The position numbers were made by a program, and so were the translations under genes. From Actinomadura sp. J1-007 (GTDB taxonomy: Bacteria; Actinomycetota; Actinomycetes; Streptosporangiales; Streptosporangiaceae), in the NCBI RefSeq assembly GCF_009793335.1, contig NZ_WING01000003.1, positions 372,001 through 436,000 of the forward strand: a stretch of 64,000 bases of DNA, given 5' to 3'. Under the pieces are notes generated by a model. That model had not been told where the DNA came from, did not search any database, and was given only the letters and a program-made list of their open reading frames with translations. This document shows positions 1 through 9,941 of this stretch, piece by piece. The stretch's first letter is position 1. Every line of letters begins with the position of its first letter.

Positions 1-958
1 CGGGCAGCAGCCAGGCGATGTGCCCGCCGAGGCCGTCGCCGAACAGGCGGGCCCATCCGGCGTCCTGGTCGAGGTTGCCGAGGCCGCCGGTCTCGTCGCC
101 GTTGAGGCGCCCGAGGCCGTTGTAGCCGAGGGCGAGTTCCAGGACGCTGTCGTGCTGCGACCCGCCGATGTAGGGGCGCGACCCGGCCGGTACGAGCGCG
201 ACGACCGCGACCCACCATCCGGCGGAGACCAGCAGCGCGAGCCCGGCGAGGACGAGCTGCCGGACGCGGCGCCGTACGGAGGCGGGCGCGGCGGCGAGGT
301 AGACCAGCGCGAACACCGGCACGACCAGGAACGCCTGGAGCATCTTGGCCAGGAACCCGAACCCGACGCACGACGCGGCGAACAGCAGCCACCGCGTGCT
401 CGCGTTCTCCTGCGCCCTGACCATCCCGTACGCCGCGAAGGTGAGCGTCAGCACCAGCAGCGCGTCGGGGTTGTTGAAGCGGAACATCAGCGCGGCGACC
501 GGTGTGAGCGCGAGCGCAGTACCCGCCAGCAGTGCGGAGCCGGCGGAGAAGCGGCGGCGGACGGTCGCGTAGAGGGCACCGACCGCGGCGACGCCCATCA
601 GCGCCTGCGGGACGAGGATGCTCCAGGCGTTCACGCCGAAGATCCGGGCGGACAGCGCCATCGGCCACAGCGCCGCCGGTGTCTTGTCCACGGTGATGGA
701 GTTGGCCGCGTCGGAGGAGCCGAAGAAGAACGCCTTCCAGCTCGTCGCCCCGGCCTGGACGGCGGCGGAGTAGAACGAGTTGGCCCAGCCGGACCCGCCG
801 AGGTCCCACAGGTACAGGACGGCGGTGGCGAGCAGGAGGGCGGCCAGCGCGGGCCGTTCCCAGGACGGGTTCCGGGCGGTGCGCGGGCGGCGCGTCCGCC
901 GGGGCCGACGTGGCCGGCGGGGCCGGCGGGGCCGTGCGGGCGTGTCGAGCAACGTCAT
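1..958 (-). CDS. GT39 membrane glycosyltransferase, 3' part beyond the window
   Basis: This is a polytopic ArnT/PMT-type (GT39) glycosyltransferase that would transfer a sugar from a polyprenyl-phosphate donor on the outer face of the membrane. The ATG at 958 has an AGGA ribosome site six bases upstream and lies 8 bases after the stop of the previous gene, so it belongs to the same operon. After a short Arg/Pro-rich cytoplasmic tail, the protein carries an early SYYSAAVQ/TSWKAFFFGS-type segment and an SITVDKTPAALW segment typical of the family, then alternating hydrophobic helices and the RPYIGGS and YNGLGR motifs. It closely parallels its neighbour at 967-3029, so the two are tandem paralogues. 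The C-terminal third lies outside the window. Confidence 0.85.
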   Translation of the reverse strand, partial: MTLLDTPARPRRPRRPRRPRRTRRPRTARNPSWERPALAALLLATAVLYLWDLGGSGWANSFYSAAVQAGATSWKAFFFGSSDAANSITVDKTPAALWPMALSARIFGVNAWSILVPQALMGVAAVGALYATVRRRFSAGSALLAGTALALTPVAALMFRFNNPDALLVLTLTFAAYGMVRAQENASTRWLLFAASCVGFGFLAKMLQAFLVVPVFALVYLAAAPASVRRRVRQLVLAGLALLVSAGWWVAVVALVPAGSRPYIGGSQHDSVLELALGYNGLGRLNGDETGGLGNLDQDAGWARLFGDGLGGHIAWLLP

Positions 959-966
959 GCGGGGTC

Positions 967-3029
967 CTATGCGAGGTAGTAGAGCTGCGCGCCTGAGGTG
1001 GTCGCGATCCCGCCGTAGGCGGTGGCGGGGACCGCGGTCCCGTTCTTCCTGACCCAGTCGGTGACCTCGGAGCCGCCGCGGCGGGGGCCGAAGCCGCCGT
1101 CGCCGTCGCCGTCGCCGTTGACCAGGACGTAGTGCAGGCGTCCCTCCTTGGCGTACCGCTGGAGTTCGCGGACGGTCATGGCCGGGTCGGAGCCGGTGAA
1201 GCCGCCCATGGCGATGACGGGCCTGCCGGTCTGGAGGATCAGCGCGGACGCTTCCTGCGCGCTGCCGACGGCGAGGAGCCAGTCGGCGTCGCCCTGGCGT
1301 TCCTCCAGGTAGGAGACCATCTTGGCGTCGACGCGCCCGCCGGGTTCGCCGGGTCCGCCGGGCGCGGTGGTGCCCGCGCTTCGGGAGGCTGCATGGAACG
1401 GGGCGTGTCGCCGCGTTGCCCGGGAGGTCCTCCGCGCATCCGTTCCCCGGCGCCCGGGGCGCGCTCGCCGCCGGGTCCGCGCGGTCCGCCGAAGCCCGTG
1501 CCGGTGGAGGGGCCGGCCAGCGGGTTGACGCCGTTGGTCGGCGCGGAGGCGGCGGACAGCGCGTACGCGGACGGCCCGGTGAGGCCCGCGACGAGGGCGA
1601 GGACGAGCCCGGCGACGGTCGCGGGGCGTCCGGCGGCGCGGGCGAGGCGTCCGGCGAGCAGGTTGAGTACGGCGAGGACGGTGGCGGCGGCGACGGCCCA
1701 GCGCAGCCACGGGTGCCAGTCCGGTGTGCGGTCGAGCAGGGCGAACGCCCAGGCGCCGGTGATCGCGACGGCGGCGGGAGGTGTCCACGCCCATGCGGCG
1801 GAGCGCCGGTACGCGCCGTACAGCAGGACGGTTCCGGCGCCGGTGAGGGCGGCGATGGCCGGTGCCATCGCGGTGGTGTAGTACGGGTGGAAGGTGCCCT
1901 CGGCGAAGCTGAACACCACGGCGTGCACGGCGAGCCAGCCGCCCCACAGCAGCAGTCCGGCGCGGGCCGGGTCGACGCGGGGGCGTTTGGCGAGCAGGGC
2001 CAGCCCGGCGATCAGGGCGATGGCGGCGAACGGCAGCAGCCATGAGATCTGGCCGCCGAGGGTGTCGTTGAACAGCCGTCCCGCTCCGGAAGCGCCGCCG
2101 AAGCCGCCGCCCGGCCCGCCGCCTCCGCCGGGCCCGCCGCGTCCGGGGGCGTTGTGCTCGCCGAAGACGCGGCCGAGGCCGTTGTAGCCGATGACCAGGT
2201 CCCACACCGTTCCGTCGGTGCTGCCGCCGATGTAGGGGCGGCGGGAGGCGGGGATGAGGTCGACGGCGACCATCCACCAGAAGCTCGACACCGCGAGCAC
2301 GGCGCCCGCGGCGAGCAGGTGCGCGATCCGGCGGACGAGGCCGGGCCGGGCGGCGACCAGGTAGGCGAGGGCGAGCGCGGGGACGACCAGGTACGCCTGG
2401 AGCATCTTGGTGTTGAAGCCGCAGCCGACGAAGAACGCGGCGGCGAGCAGCCACCGCGCCCGGCCGTCCTGGACGGCGCGCTGGCACGCCCACGCGGCCA
2501 GCACCAGGAGCAGGACGAGGAGCGTGTCGGGGTTGTTGTCGCGGTCGATCGCCACGGTGATCGGGGTGAGGGCGAGGGCGACGGCGGCGATGAGCGCGGC
2601 GGGGTGCCCGAACGCGCGCCGTACGGTCGCGTGCAGGACGGCGACGGCGGCGACTCCCGCGAGGGCCTGCGGGAGCAGCAGGCTCCAGGTGCCGAATCCG
2701 AGGATCCGTCCGGACAGGCCCATCACCCACAGCGCGCCGGGCGGCTTGTCGACGGTGATGAACGATCCGGCGTCCAGGGAGCCGAAGAAGAACGCCTTCC
2801 AGCTCTGGGTGCCGCTCTTCACCGCCGCCGAGTAGTAGGAGTTGGCGTAGCCGCCGGACGGCAGGTCCCAGGCGTACAGGGCGAGCGCGGCCAGCAGCAC
2901 GGCCCACAGCGCGGGCCGCGACCAGCGCGGGTCCTCGGGGCGGCCGAGGAGCAGGCGGCGCGCCCGGCCGTGCGTTCGGGGCCGTTCGCGGGGCGAGGCG
3001 GCGGTGGGGACGGTCGGGGCGGACGTCAC
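967..3029 (-). CDS. GT39 membrane glycosyltransferase with C-terminal soluble domain (apparent frameshift)
   Basis: This is a second GT39-type glycosyltransferase, with N-terminal helices, SITVDKPPGALW, the DRDNNPD acidic loop, RPYIGGS and YNGLGR. It starts at a GTG (3027-3029) that overlaps the upstream stop as GTGA, so translation is coupled. Near 1380 the reading frame must change for the protein to finish. The first frame runs into a Pro/Arg-rich stretch. Another frame carries a good soluble domain (VDAKMVSYLEERQG, PVIAMGGFTGSDP, YVLVNGDGDG) that ends at 967 just before the next gene. That domain is usual at the C-terminus of actinobacterial members. I read this as one gene with a single-base indel in a GC run. 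The Gly-rich segment around 2080-2160 is a low-complexity loop. Confidence 0.82.
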
Positions 3030-4416
3030 GAGGCGTTCTCCTCTCGTACGCCGTCGGGTGTCCCGGCCGCGCGGGCGGTGTCGGCCGCCGCGGTCGCTTC
3101 GCGCGTGACCGCCGCGTCGGTGGTGTCGGCGGCTCGGGCCGGGCGCGGGTGCGGGCGCGGAGGCGGCGGGGGTGGAAGATCCAGGCGCGCATGAGCAGGA
3201 ACCGGACGAGGGTGGACAGCGCGTTGGCGCCGACCAGCGCGGCGAGTTCGACGGTGCGGGAGGCGCCGGGGGCGGCGGCGTGCAGGAGGGCGAGGCCGCC
3301 GGTGCTGAGGGCGAGGCCGAGCAGGAACGCCAGGCCGCCTTCGAGGTGCTGGCGGAACGCGCGCTCGGCGCCGGTGACGCCGAAGGTGAAGCGGCGGTTG
3401 GCGGCGGTGTTGCCGATCGTGGTGGCGGTCAGGGACAGGGCGTTGGCCCACAGCGGTCCCATGGCGGTGCGCAGCAGGACGAACAGCGCGAGCTGCGCGA
3501 GGGTGCTGACGGCGCCGACGGCCGCGAAGGCAGGGAGCTGGCGGGCCATCCCCGCGGGCAGCCGGTCCGTTCCGGCGGACGGGCCGCCGGTCGCGGGGAT
3601 GCCGGGGCGGGGGCGTCCGCCGACGGGCGCGCGGAACGCGCCGGTCAGCATGCGGCGGCCGACGCGGGCCATGCCGCGCAGGTCGTCGCGGGCGGTGCGC
3701 AGGACGTCGACGCGGCTGTCGGGGTCGTCGATCCAGTCGACGGGGACCTCGTGGATGCGCAGGCCGTTGCGTTCGGCGAGCAGGAGCAGCTCGGTGTCGA
3801 AGAACCACTCCTCGTCCTCGACGGACGGCAGCAGCGCCTGGACGATCTCGGTGCGGGCGGCCTTGAAGCCGCACTGGGCGTCGGTGAAGCGGGCGGCGAG
3901 GGCGGCGCGCAGCAGCAGGTTGTAGCAGCGGGAGACGGCCTCGCGGCGGGGTCCGCGCACGACGGCGGAGCCGCGGGTGAGGCGGCTGCCGATGGCCAGG
4001 TCGCTGTGCCCGGAGATGAGCGGCGCGACGAGCGGGAGGAACGCGCCGAGGTCGGTGGACAGGTCGACGTCCATGTAGGCGACCACGTCGGCGTCGCTGG
4101 CGCCCCACACCCGCCGCAGCGCCCGGCCGCGGCCCTTGCGGTCCAGGTGGACGGCGTGGACGTGCGGGAGCCGGGCCGCCAGTTCCTCGGCCTCGTGCCA
4201 GGTGAGGTCGGTGCTGGCGTTGTCGGCGATGGTGATGCGGAACGGGTAGGGCAGGTTGCCGGTGAGGTAGGCGTGGAGGCGTTCGACGCTGGCGGCGAGG
4301 ACGCGCTGCTCGTTGTGGACGGGCACGACCACCTCGACCAGCCGTTCCCGCCCGCCGCGCTCCGGCTCGGGCGGGGGCGGCGCGGGGGTGCCCCGTTCGG
4401 TGACCAGGTGACTCAT
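3026..4416 (-). CDS. GT2 polyprenyl-phosphate glycosyltransferase fused to GtrA membrane domain (apparent frameshift)
   Basis: The N-terminal ~250 residues form a GT2 (GT-A fold) domain of the dolichyl-phosphate-mannose synthase type: VEVVVPVHNEQ, the metal-binding YMDVDLSTD, IGSRL and the CGFKAAR segment. A GtrA domain with four membrane helices follows from about residue 290. The likely role is to load a sugar onto a polyprenyl phosphate and help present it to the GT39 enzymes encoded downstream. The ATG at 4416 is the only convincing start. Near 3170, at a G-run, the frame must shift: the alternative frame gives an acidic C-terminus ending at 3026, which restores a 4-base GTGA overlap with the next gene. 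The unshifted frame would run on for hundreds of residues of Arg/Pro-rich nonsense. Confidence 0.85.
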
Positions 4417-4539
4417 GCGGCAACGTTCGCCAGGGGGTGTGGGAGGGGGCTGAGTCGTTCATGAACGCCGGATGAGAAATGGCGGCGGCCCGTTCAGGCT
4501 GGCCCGTTCGGCCCCGCCGGGCCCGTGGTGCCGGGCCGT

Positions 4540-6045
4540 TCAGTCGGTGGGGCGGGGGGTGCCGGGGAGGCGGACGCGGGCGAGGGTGCCGCCGCCGTCG
4601 GCGGGCCGGAGGTCGACGTCGCCGCCGCTCTCGCCGACGACGCGCGCGACGATCGACAGGCCGAGGCCGGAGCCGGGGAGGCTGCGGGCGGACGGGGAGC
4701 GCCAGAACCGTTCGAACACGTGGGGCAGGTCGGCGGCGGGGATGCCGGGGCCGTGGTCGCGGACGGTCAGCTCGCCGTCGCCGGTGAGGCGGACGTCGAC
4801 GCCGCCGCCGGGCGGGCTGAACTTCACGGCGTTGTCGAGCAGGTTGACGACGGCGCGTTCGAGGGAGGCGGGGTCGCCGGAGACGTACCAGGGGGCGGTG
4901 CGGGCGCGGACGGTCAGGCCGGGGCCGCGGAGCCGGGCGCGTTCGAAGGCGCGGTCCACGACCTCGTGCAGGGCGACGGTCTCGCGGACGGGTTCGGCCT
5001 CGGCGGGGCGGGCGAGTTCGAGGAGGTCGCCGACCAGGCTGGACAGTTCGCGCATCTGCGCCTTGACGCTGGCCAGCAGGTTGCGCCGGGTGCCGGGGGC
5101 GAGGGGGCGGCCGGTCGCCTCCGAGCGCAGCAGCAGGTCGATGTTGGTGCGCAGGCTGGTGAGGGGGGTGCGCAGCTCGTGCCCGGCGTCGGCGATGAGC
5201 TGCCGCTGCCGGTCGTCGGACGCGGCGAGCGCGGCGGTCATGGTGTTGAACGCGCGGCCGAGGCGGGCGATCTCGTCGGCGCCCTCGTCGGGGATGCGGG
5301 TGCGCAGGTCCCCGGTGCGGGCGATGTGCTCGACCGCGCCGGTGAGCCGGTCGACGGGGCGCAGCGCGGCGCGGGCGACGGCGAGTCCGGCTCCGGCGGA
5401 GACGAGCACGCCGAGCGCGGCGACGGCGGTGAGCAGCAGCGCGAGGCCGTCGAGGGGGCCGCGCACCTCGTCCAGGGACAGCGCGAACGACACGGCGGCG
5501 GAGGTGCCGTCGGGGGCGGTGAAGTGGCGGGTGAGGACGCGGACGTCGACCCGGTTCCCGGCGGCGTTGACGCCGCCGCCGTCGTGGCGGGCGGTGCCGC
5601 GTTCGCCGCGGGCGGCGGCCCGGTCGGCGGCGGTGACGGTGAGGGATCCGGCGTTCGGGACGGTGCAGGCGTTCCCGGCGGCGTCGACGACCTGCATGAT
5701 CTCGTACGGGCCGGGCGGGCGCGTCCCGACGGGCGTGCTGGTGGGCTCGGGGGTGCAGGCGTCCAGGGCGCCGAGGAGTTCGCGGGTGTGGCGCTGCGGG
5801 CGGGGCGGCGGGCCGTCGCCGGGCCGGGTCGCGTCGCCGGGGCGGGCGCCGTCGCCGGGCGCGAGGGGGCCGCTGATCGCGGTGAGCCTGCGGTCGAGCT
5901 CCTGGTAGAGGCGGTCGCGGGTGATGTACCAGCTCGCGACGGCGCAGGCGGCGACGGCGAGCGCGACCGCCGCCGCGACCAGCAGGGCGAGCCGCGCCCG
6001 CAGCCCGCGGGCGAGGCGCGCCCGGCGGGGGCGGCGGGGCGTCAT
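4540..6045 (-). CDS. Sensor histidine kinase, MprB-like
   Basis: This is a membrane histidine kinase of about 501 residues. TM1 lies near residues 18-40. An extracytoplasmic sensor domain follows, then TM2, a HAMP region (LAVARAALRPVDRL), a HisKA box DAGHELRTPLTSLRTN carrying the phospho-accepting His, an N box (LDNAVKFS), a G1 box (DHGPGIP) and a G2 box (GSGLGLSIV). The HisKA sequence is very close to mycobacterial MprB, which senses envelope stress. The start ATG at 6043-6045 overlaps the stop of the response regulator by four bases (ATGA), so the pair is translationally coupled. Envelope glycosyltransferase genes lie downstream on the same strand, which suggests control of surface glycosylation; that last step is inference. 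Confidence 0.92.
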   Translation of the reverse strand: MTPRRPRRARLARGLRARLALLVAAAVALAVAACAVASWYITRDRLYQELDRRLTAISGPLAPGDGARPGDATRPGDGPPPRPQRHTRELLGALDACTPEPTSTPVGTRPPGPYEIMQVVDAAGNACTVPNAGSLTVTAADRAAARGERGTARHDGGGVNAAGNRVDVRVLTRHFTAPDGTSAAVSFALSLDEVRGPLDGLALLLTAVAALGVLVSAGAGLAVARAALRPVDRLTGAVEHIARTGDLRTRIPDEGADEIARLGRAFNTMTAALAASDDRQRQLIADAGHELRTPLTSLRTNIDLLLRSEATGRPLAPGTRRNLLASVKAQMRELSSLVGDLLELARPAEAEPVRETVALHEVVDRAFERARLRGPGLTVRARTAPWYVSGDPASLERAVVNLLDNAVKFSPPGGGVDVRLTGDGELTVRDHGPGIPAADLPHVFERFWRSPSARSLPGSGLGLSIVARVVGESGGDVDLRPADGGGTLARVRLPGTPRPTD

Positions 6046-6770
6046 GGCGCCGCCGCGTCCGCGCGCAGGACGTAGCCGACGCCGCGGACGGTGTGGAGCA
6101 GGCGCGGCCGTCCCCCGGCCTCGGTCTTGCGGCGCAGGTACATCACGTACACGTCCAGGGAGTTGGAGGCGGGTTCGAAGTCGAACCCCCACACGGTCTC
6201 CAGGATCTGCTCGCGGGTGAGGACCTGGCGGGGGTGGGCGAGGAACAGCTCCAGCAGCATGTACTCGGTGCGGGTGAGCTCCAGGGGCGCGCCGGCGCGG
6301 CTGACCTCGCGGGTCAGGGTGTCCATGCGCAGGTCGCCGAACGCGAGGACGTCCTCGCGGGGCGGTCCGGCGGCGGCCATGGCGCCGCGGCGCAGCAGGG
6401 CGCGGACGCGGGCGAGCAGCTCGTCCAGCTCGAACGGCTTGGCGAGGTAGTCGTCGGCGCCGGCGTCCAGGCCGGTGACGCGGTCGCCGACCATGTCGCG
6501 GGCGGTGAGCATGAGCACGGGCATGGTGGCGCCCCGCGCGCGCAGGCGGCGGCAGGCGGTCAGGCCGTCCATGCGGGGCATCAGGACGTCGAGGACGACC
6601 AGGTCGGGGGGTTCGGCGCCGACCCGTTCGAGGGCGGTGACGCCGTCGGCGGCCTCGGCGACGCGGTAGCCCTCGAACTCCAGGCTGCTGGCGAGCGATT
6701 CGCGGACGGCCGGCTCGTCGTCGACGATCAGTATCCGCGCGGGCGCCGCCCCCTGCGTCCCAGGCTCCAT
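6042..6770 (-). CDS. OmpR-family response regulator, MprA-like
   Basis: This is a 242-residue response regulator. The receiver domain shows the acidic pair DD at 17-18, the phospho-acceptor Asp at about 61 in VVLDVLMP, the Thr in LTAR and Lys in AKPF. A winged-helix DNA-binding domain follows (LTRTEYMLLELFLAHPRQ ... ILETVWGFDF ... VDVYVMYLRRKTE ... HTVRGVGYVLR). Overall it resembles MprA. It is the first gene of the run 6770 to 1, followed by its kinase with an ATGA overlap. The ATG at 6770 is preceded by about 80 bases of upstream sequence before the next gene's end, where a promoter would sit. Confidence 0.93.
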   Translation of the reverse strand: MEPGTQGAAPARILIVDDEPAVRESLASSLEFEGYRVAEAADGVTALERVGAEPPDLVVLDVLMPRMDGLTACRRLRARGATMPVLMLTARDMVGDRVTGLDAGADDYLAKPFELDELLARVRALLRRGAMAAAGPPREDVLAFGDLRMDTLTREVSRAGAPLELTRTEYMLLELFLAHPRQVLTREQILETVWGFDFEPASNSLDVYVMYLRRKTEAGGRPRLLHTVRGVGYVLRADAAAP

Positions 6771-6855
6771 GCGTTAACGGTAGCCACCGCCGGTCCCGCC
6801 GCAGGCCGCCGACCTGCGTTTCTCATGATTCCTTCAGGAACTTCTGAGGGGCGTC

Positions 6856-8412
6856 TCAGGAGGCGCGGCGGCCGAGGCCGGCCGCGGCGCGGGCCGCGCC
6901 GTCGGTGATGGCCTCGGCGAGCCCGGGGCCGGTGCGCAGCCGTTCGCGGCGGGTCCCGGGCCGGTAGCGGGAGGCGTTGCTGAGGGTGGAGACGGCGGCC
7001 TCGGGAACGACGCGGGGCGCGGCGCGGACGGTGACGCGGGCGGCGGCGCCGGTGGCGGACTCCCAGACGGACCCGGTGGCGGGGTCGGCGACGACGAGGG
7101 TGGCGGTGGCGCGGGCGGCGCGGGCGACCAGCGCGGTGAACGAGGCCGGCTCGGCGTCCGCTGCGGCGTCCGCGGCGGCCTTCGCGGCCGCGTCGGCGGG
7201 CGCGGGGTCGGCGGCCGGTGGGCGCGCGCCGCGCGGGTCCGCGGTGGACGGCGCGGGGCGGGTGGCGGAGACCCAGGTGGTGCGCATGACGTCGACCACG
7301 ACGTCCTTGGCGACATCGCGCATCAGCCCGCGCAGGGCCTCCTTCATCGCGAGCTTGAGGGCCTCGCGCATCAGCTCCGCCATGATCGTCTCGATGGCGG
7401 CGGCGACGGCGCGGTCGGCGGCGCGGCCGGCGAGGCCGCGGGCGGTGCGGGCGACGGCGCTGCCCGCGGCGGCCGTCAGCAGGCCGCCGACCGAGCGGGC
7501 GGCCTCGCTTCCGGCGGCGCTCCTGGCGAGGTCCGCGGCCGCGGTGGTGAGGGGCGCCAGCTCGGCGATCCCGGCGGCGTCGCGGGCCCGGTCGCGGGCC
7601 GTTCCGGCGAGGTCGCGGGCGGTCTCGCGGGCGACCTCCTTGACGACCCGTACGACGACGGGGCGGCCGACGTCGAGGGCGACCTCCACGGCGACGTCGG
7701 CGACCGCGTCCAGGGCGGTGTCGACGACGACCTTGGTGGCGGCCTGGACGACCGGCGCGGAGGCGGTGCGCCCGGCGACGTCCAGCGCGGTCGCGGTGGC
7801 GGCGCGGGCGAACGGGTTGCGGGCGGCGAGGCGGCGCGCGGCGGCGGCCATCGGGTGGGAGGCGGCCTGCTCGGCGAGCGTCATCGCGGTCGTGGTCATC
7901 TCGAACGCGGTGCCGGTGACGGGGTTGGTCCCGGCGGCGGCGCGGGCCTCGGCGACGGCGCGTTCGGCGGCCGAGACGGCGATCTTGACGGCGGCGTCGC
8001 GGGCGGCCTGCTCGACGGCCTTCATCACGGGCGTTCCGGAGACCTGCTCGACGATGCGCGCCGCGGCGCGTTCGGCGGCGTCGCGGGCGACCTGCCGGGC
8101 GGGGCCGCTCGCGGTCGCGGCGAGGCGGGCGGCTCCGGCGGCGGTGGGGGCCAGCCCGTTCCACGCCTCTTCGAGCCACGCGGCGGCGGTCTGGTCGAGC
8201 GTCGCGGCGAGCCCGGGCCCCGGCTCGGCCGCCGCCGGCTCGACCGCCGAGCCGGGCCGTTCGAGGCCGGCGGGCCGTGCCGCGTCGGCGGGCTCGATCG
8301 TCCGGGCGGGCCGGGCCGGGTCGGCGGGCTCGGCGTCGGCGGGCTTGATCACGTCGGTCGGCTCGATCGCGTGCGTCGGCTCGCCGTCGGCATCCCCGAT
8401 GTTCTGGTCCAC
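6856..8412 (-). CDS. Alanine-rich, predicted helical protein of unknown function
   Basis: I do not recognise a family. The product is about 518 residues if it starts at the GTG at 8412 (GAGGGG seven bases upstream), or 21 residues longer from the ATG at 8475. After an acidic Pro/Ala N-terminus of roughly 75 residues it is almost entirely Ala/Arg/Glu/Asp/Val in amphipathic periods, such as ARDAAERAAARIVEQV and AARDAAVKIAVSAAERAVAE. A short block (ELMREALKLAMKEALRGLM) resembles a membrane-surface helix. It has no signal peptide and no clear transmembrane segment. The pattern recalls LEA-like or apolipoprotein-like surface-active proteins, but this is composition, not homology. Codon use and third-position GC are normal for the window, so it is a real gene. 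It stands alone between the mprA-like promoter region and 8520-9539. Confidence 0.7.
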   Translation of the reverse strand: MDQNIGDADGEPTHAIEPTDVIKPADAEPADPARPARTIEPADAARPAGLERPGSAVEPAAAEPGPGLAATLDQTAAAWLEEAWNGLAPTAAGAARLAATASGPARQVARDAAERAAARIVEQVSGTPVMKAVEQAARDAAVKIAVSAAERAVAEARAAAGTNPVTGTAFEMTTTAMTLAEQAASHPMAAAARRLAARNPFARAATATALDVAGRTASAPVVQAATKVVVDTALDAVADVAVEVALDVGRPVVVRVVKEVARETARDLAGTARDRARDAAGIAELAPLTTAAADLARSAAGSEAARSVGGLLTAAAGSAVARTARGLAGRAADRAVAAAIETIMAELMREALKLAMKEALRGLMRDVAKDVVVDVMRTTWVSATRPAPSTADPRGARPPAADPAPADAAAKAAADAAADAEPASFTALVARAARATATLVVADPATGSVWESATGAAARVTVRAAPRVVPEAAVSTLSNASRYRPGTRRERLRTGPGLAEAITDGAARAAAGLGRRAS

Positions 8413-8519
8413 GACCACGCCCCTCACACGGTCCGAGCTACTCAAATCACCATAACCGGCGTTCACCCGATTCATCCCCTGCCCGGCCGCCCCGCGCCTG
8501 TCGGCCGGGGCGCGGCGCT

Positions 8520-9539
8520 TCAGCGGCGGCAGGCCGGGCAGGGCGTGCGGGTACGGCGCGCGTAGGCGGCGCTCGCGACGGCCAGCCCGATCCCCCAGAC
8601 CAGGTAGCCCGGGACGGCGAACCAGAAGAACGTCTCGGGCAGATCGAGGCCGCCTTCGGGCGGGAACGGGTCGCGGCCGGTCAGGCGCTCCCAGATCATC
8701 TGGAGTTGCATGAGCCCGAAGTAGACGACCAGGCCGCCGGAGACGCCCGCGGCGGGCCAGAGCACCAGGGGGCGGGGGACGCGGCGGCCCGCGAGGCGCG
8801 GGACCCAGCCGGGCCACGTCCGGCCCCACCGGTGGACCTGGGAGAGCGGCAGCAGGCTGCCGCCGAGCACGAAGCCCGCCTCGAACAGGACGACCGAGGG
8901 TCCGGCGGCGAGCGGCGAGGCGTCGAACCCGACGGCCGCCTGGGCGGCGATGCGGACCAGGCATCCGGCGACGGACGCGTACGCCGCCGCGTATGCCCAG
9001 GCGGGGACGCGGGTCAGCGCCCCGGGGCTGGACGCGTCGCGTCCGCACGCGCAACAGTGACCCCGGCCGGGCGGCCGGTGAGCGCGCGCCGCGAGGACGG
9101 TCAGGACGCCCGCGCCGACGCACACGGCCCTGCTCAGCGCGCCGTACGGGAAGAAGCGGATGCCCAGGCCCGGCAGGATGCCGCCGACCACGTCGAGCAG
9201 CAGCAGCGCGCCGGACGCCACCAGCGCTCCCCCGGCCGCCCAGCCCGCCGCCCGCAGCGCCCGTCCCGCGGGCCCGTTCATCCTGGCCGGGCGCGTGGCC
9301 CGCAGGGCGACGAGGGTGAGCGCGGCGGTGCCGCACAGCGCGAGGGCGCCCCATCCGGTGAACGCGACGAGGTCCCCGCCGATCGGCGACATGCGGCCGG
9401 GCGGGTGGCCGAGCAGCCAGTACAGCCGTACGGCCCCGTACGGCACCAGGAGGGCGAGCGCGGCGGCCGTCAGCCGGGCGGGCCGCGCCGTGCGGGCGCC
9501 GTGGGCGCGGGGACGTGGTTCGCGGGTGGTCGTGACCAT
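8520..9539 (-). CDS. Polytopic membrane protein of unknown function
   Basis: This is a predicted integral membrane protein of 339 residues with about eight hydrophobic segments. Examples are LTAAALALLVPYGAVRLYWLL, VAFTGWGALALCGTAALTLVAL and FFWFAVPGYLVWGIGLAVASAAYA. A cytoplasmic or loop segment in the middle carries a small Cys cluster (HCCACGRDASS) and the protein ends CPACRR, so metal or disulfide chemistry is possible. I chose the ATG at 9539, because the longer reading upstream is Arg/Pro-rich with no hydrophobic content. I do not recognise the family. It is transcribed away from rsgA and not obviously in an operon. Confidence 0.65.
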   Translation of the reverse strand: MVTTTREPRPRAHGARTARPARLTAAALALLVPYGAVRLYWLLGHPPGRMSPIGGDLVAFTGWGALALCGTAALTLVALRATRPARMNGPAGRALRAAGWAAGGALVASGALLLLDVVGGILPGLGIRFFPYGALSRAVCVGAGVLTVLAARAHRPPGRGHCCACGRDASSPGALTRVPAWAYAAAYASVAGCLVRIAAQAAVGFDASPLAAGPSVVLFEAGFVLGGSLLPLSQVHRWGRTWPGWVPRLAGRRVPRPLVLWPAAGVSGGLVVYFGLMQLQMIWERLTGRDPFPPEGGLDLPETFFWFAVPGYLVWGIGLAVASAAYARRTRTPCPACRR

Positions 9540-9782
9540 GCCGACGATCCTGCTGGCGCAGCCCCGCCGGGCCCCTCCCCTGCGAGGCCGATCCCGTTCC
9601 CCCGCCCGGGTGAAGGGCATCGACCCCTGCGGCCGAGGCGATCTGCCGCGCGAACCTCGGCATCGGCCCGGCCTTCCGCGCTCCCGGCGGGGGTTTAAAC
9701 GGTTGGCGCGGTGGCGGAGGGCCGCTGTAGCCTTGCCGCCGACAGCGGAACTTCGAGGAGCGTCACGGGAGGGGTGGGGTCG

Positions 9783-9851
9783 ATGGCCGTCGCGGTGATG
9801 GCTGCTGCGCGCAGCATCCGAGCCTCCCTCATTTCCCGGGCCGTCGGCTGA
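9783..9851 (+). CDS. Possible 22-residue peptide upstream of rsgA
   Basis: A short reading frame opens at an ATG about ten bases after GGGAGGGG and ends at TGA 9849-9851, 90 bases before rsgA. The peptide is alanine-rich with several Arg and Ser residues (starts MAVAVMAAARSIRAS). Such a short frame could arise by chance in this composition. The good ribosome site and the lack of any other gene here are the only support. Confidence 0.2.
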   Translation: MAVAVMAAARSIRASLISRAVG

Positions 9852-9941
9852 CGCCGCCCCTCGCTTCCCGTCCCGTCTCCGTTCGGGACGTGCGCGGGCG
9901 CCCGCGCCGGCCGGGCCCCTCAGACGCAAGGGTTCGATCCG

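Noticed and set aside
3020..4416. A single very long gene running from the GT2 start through the second GT39 gene to 967
   Set aside because: The continuous frame is low-complexity Arg/Pro for most of its length. Two conventional genes with a GTGA overlap and one indel each explain the sequence better.
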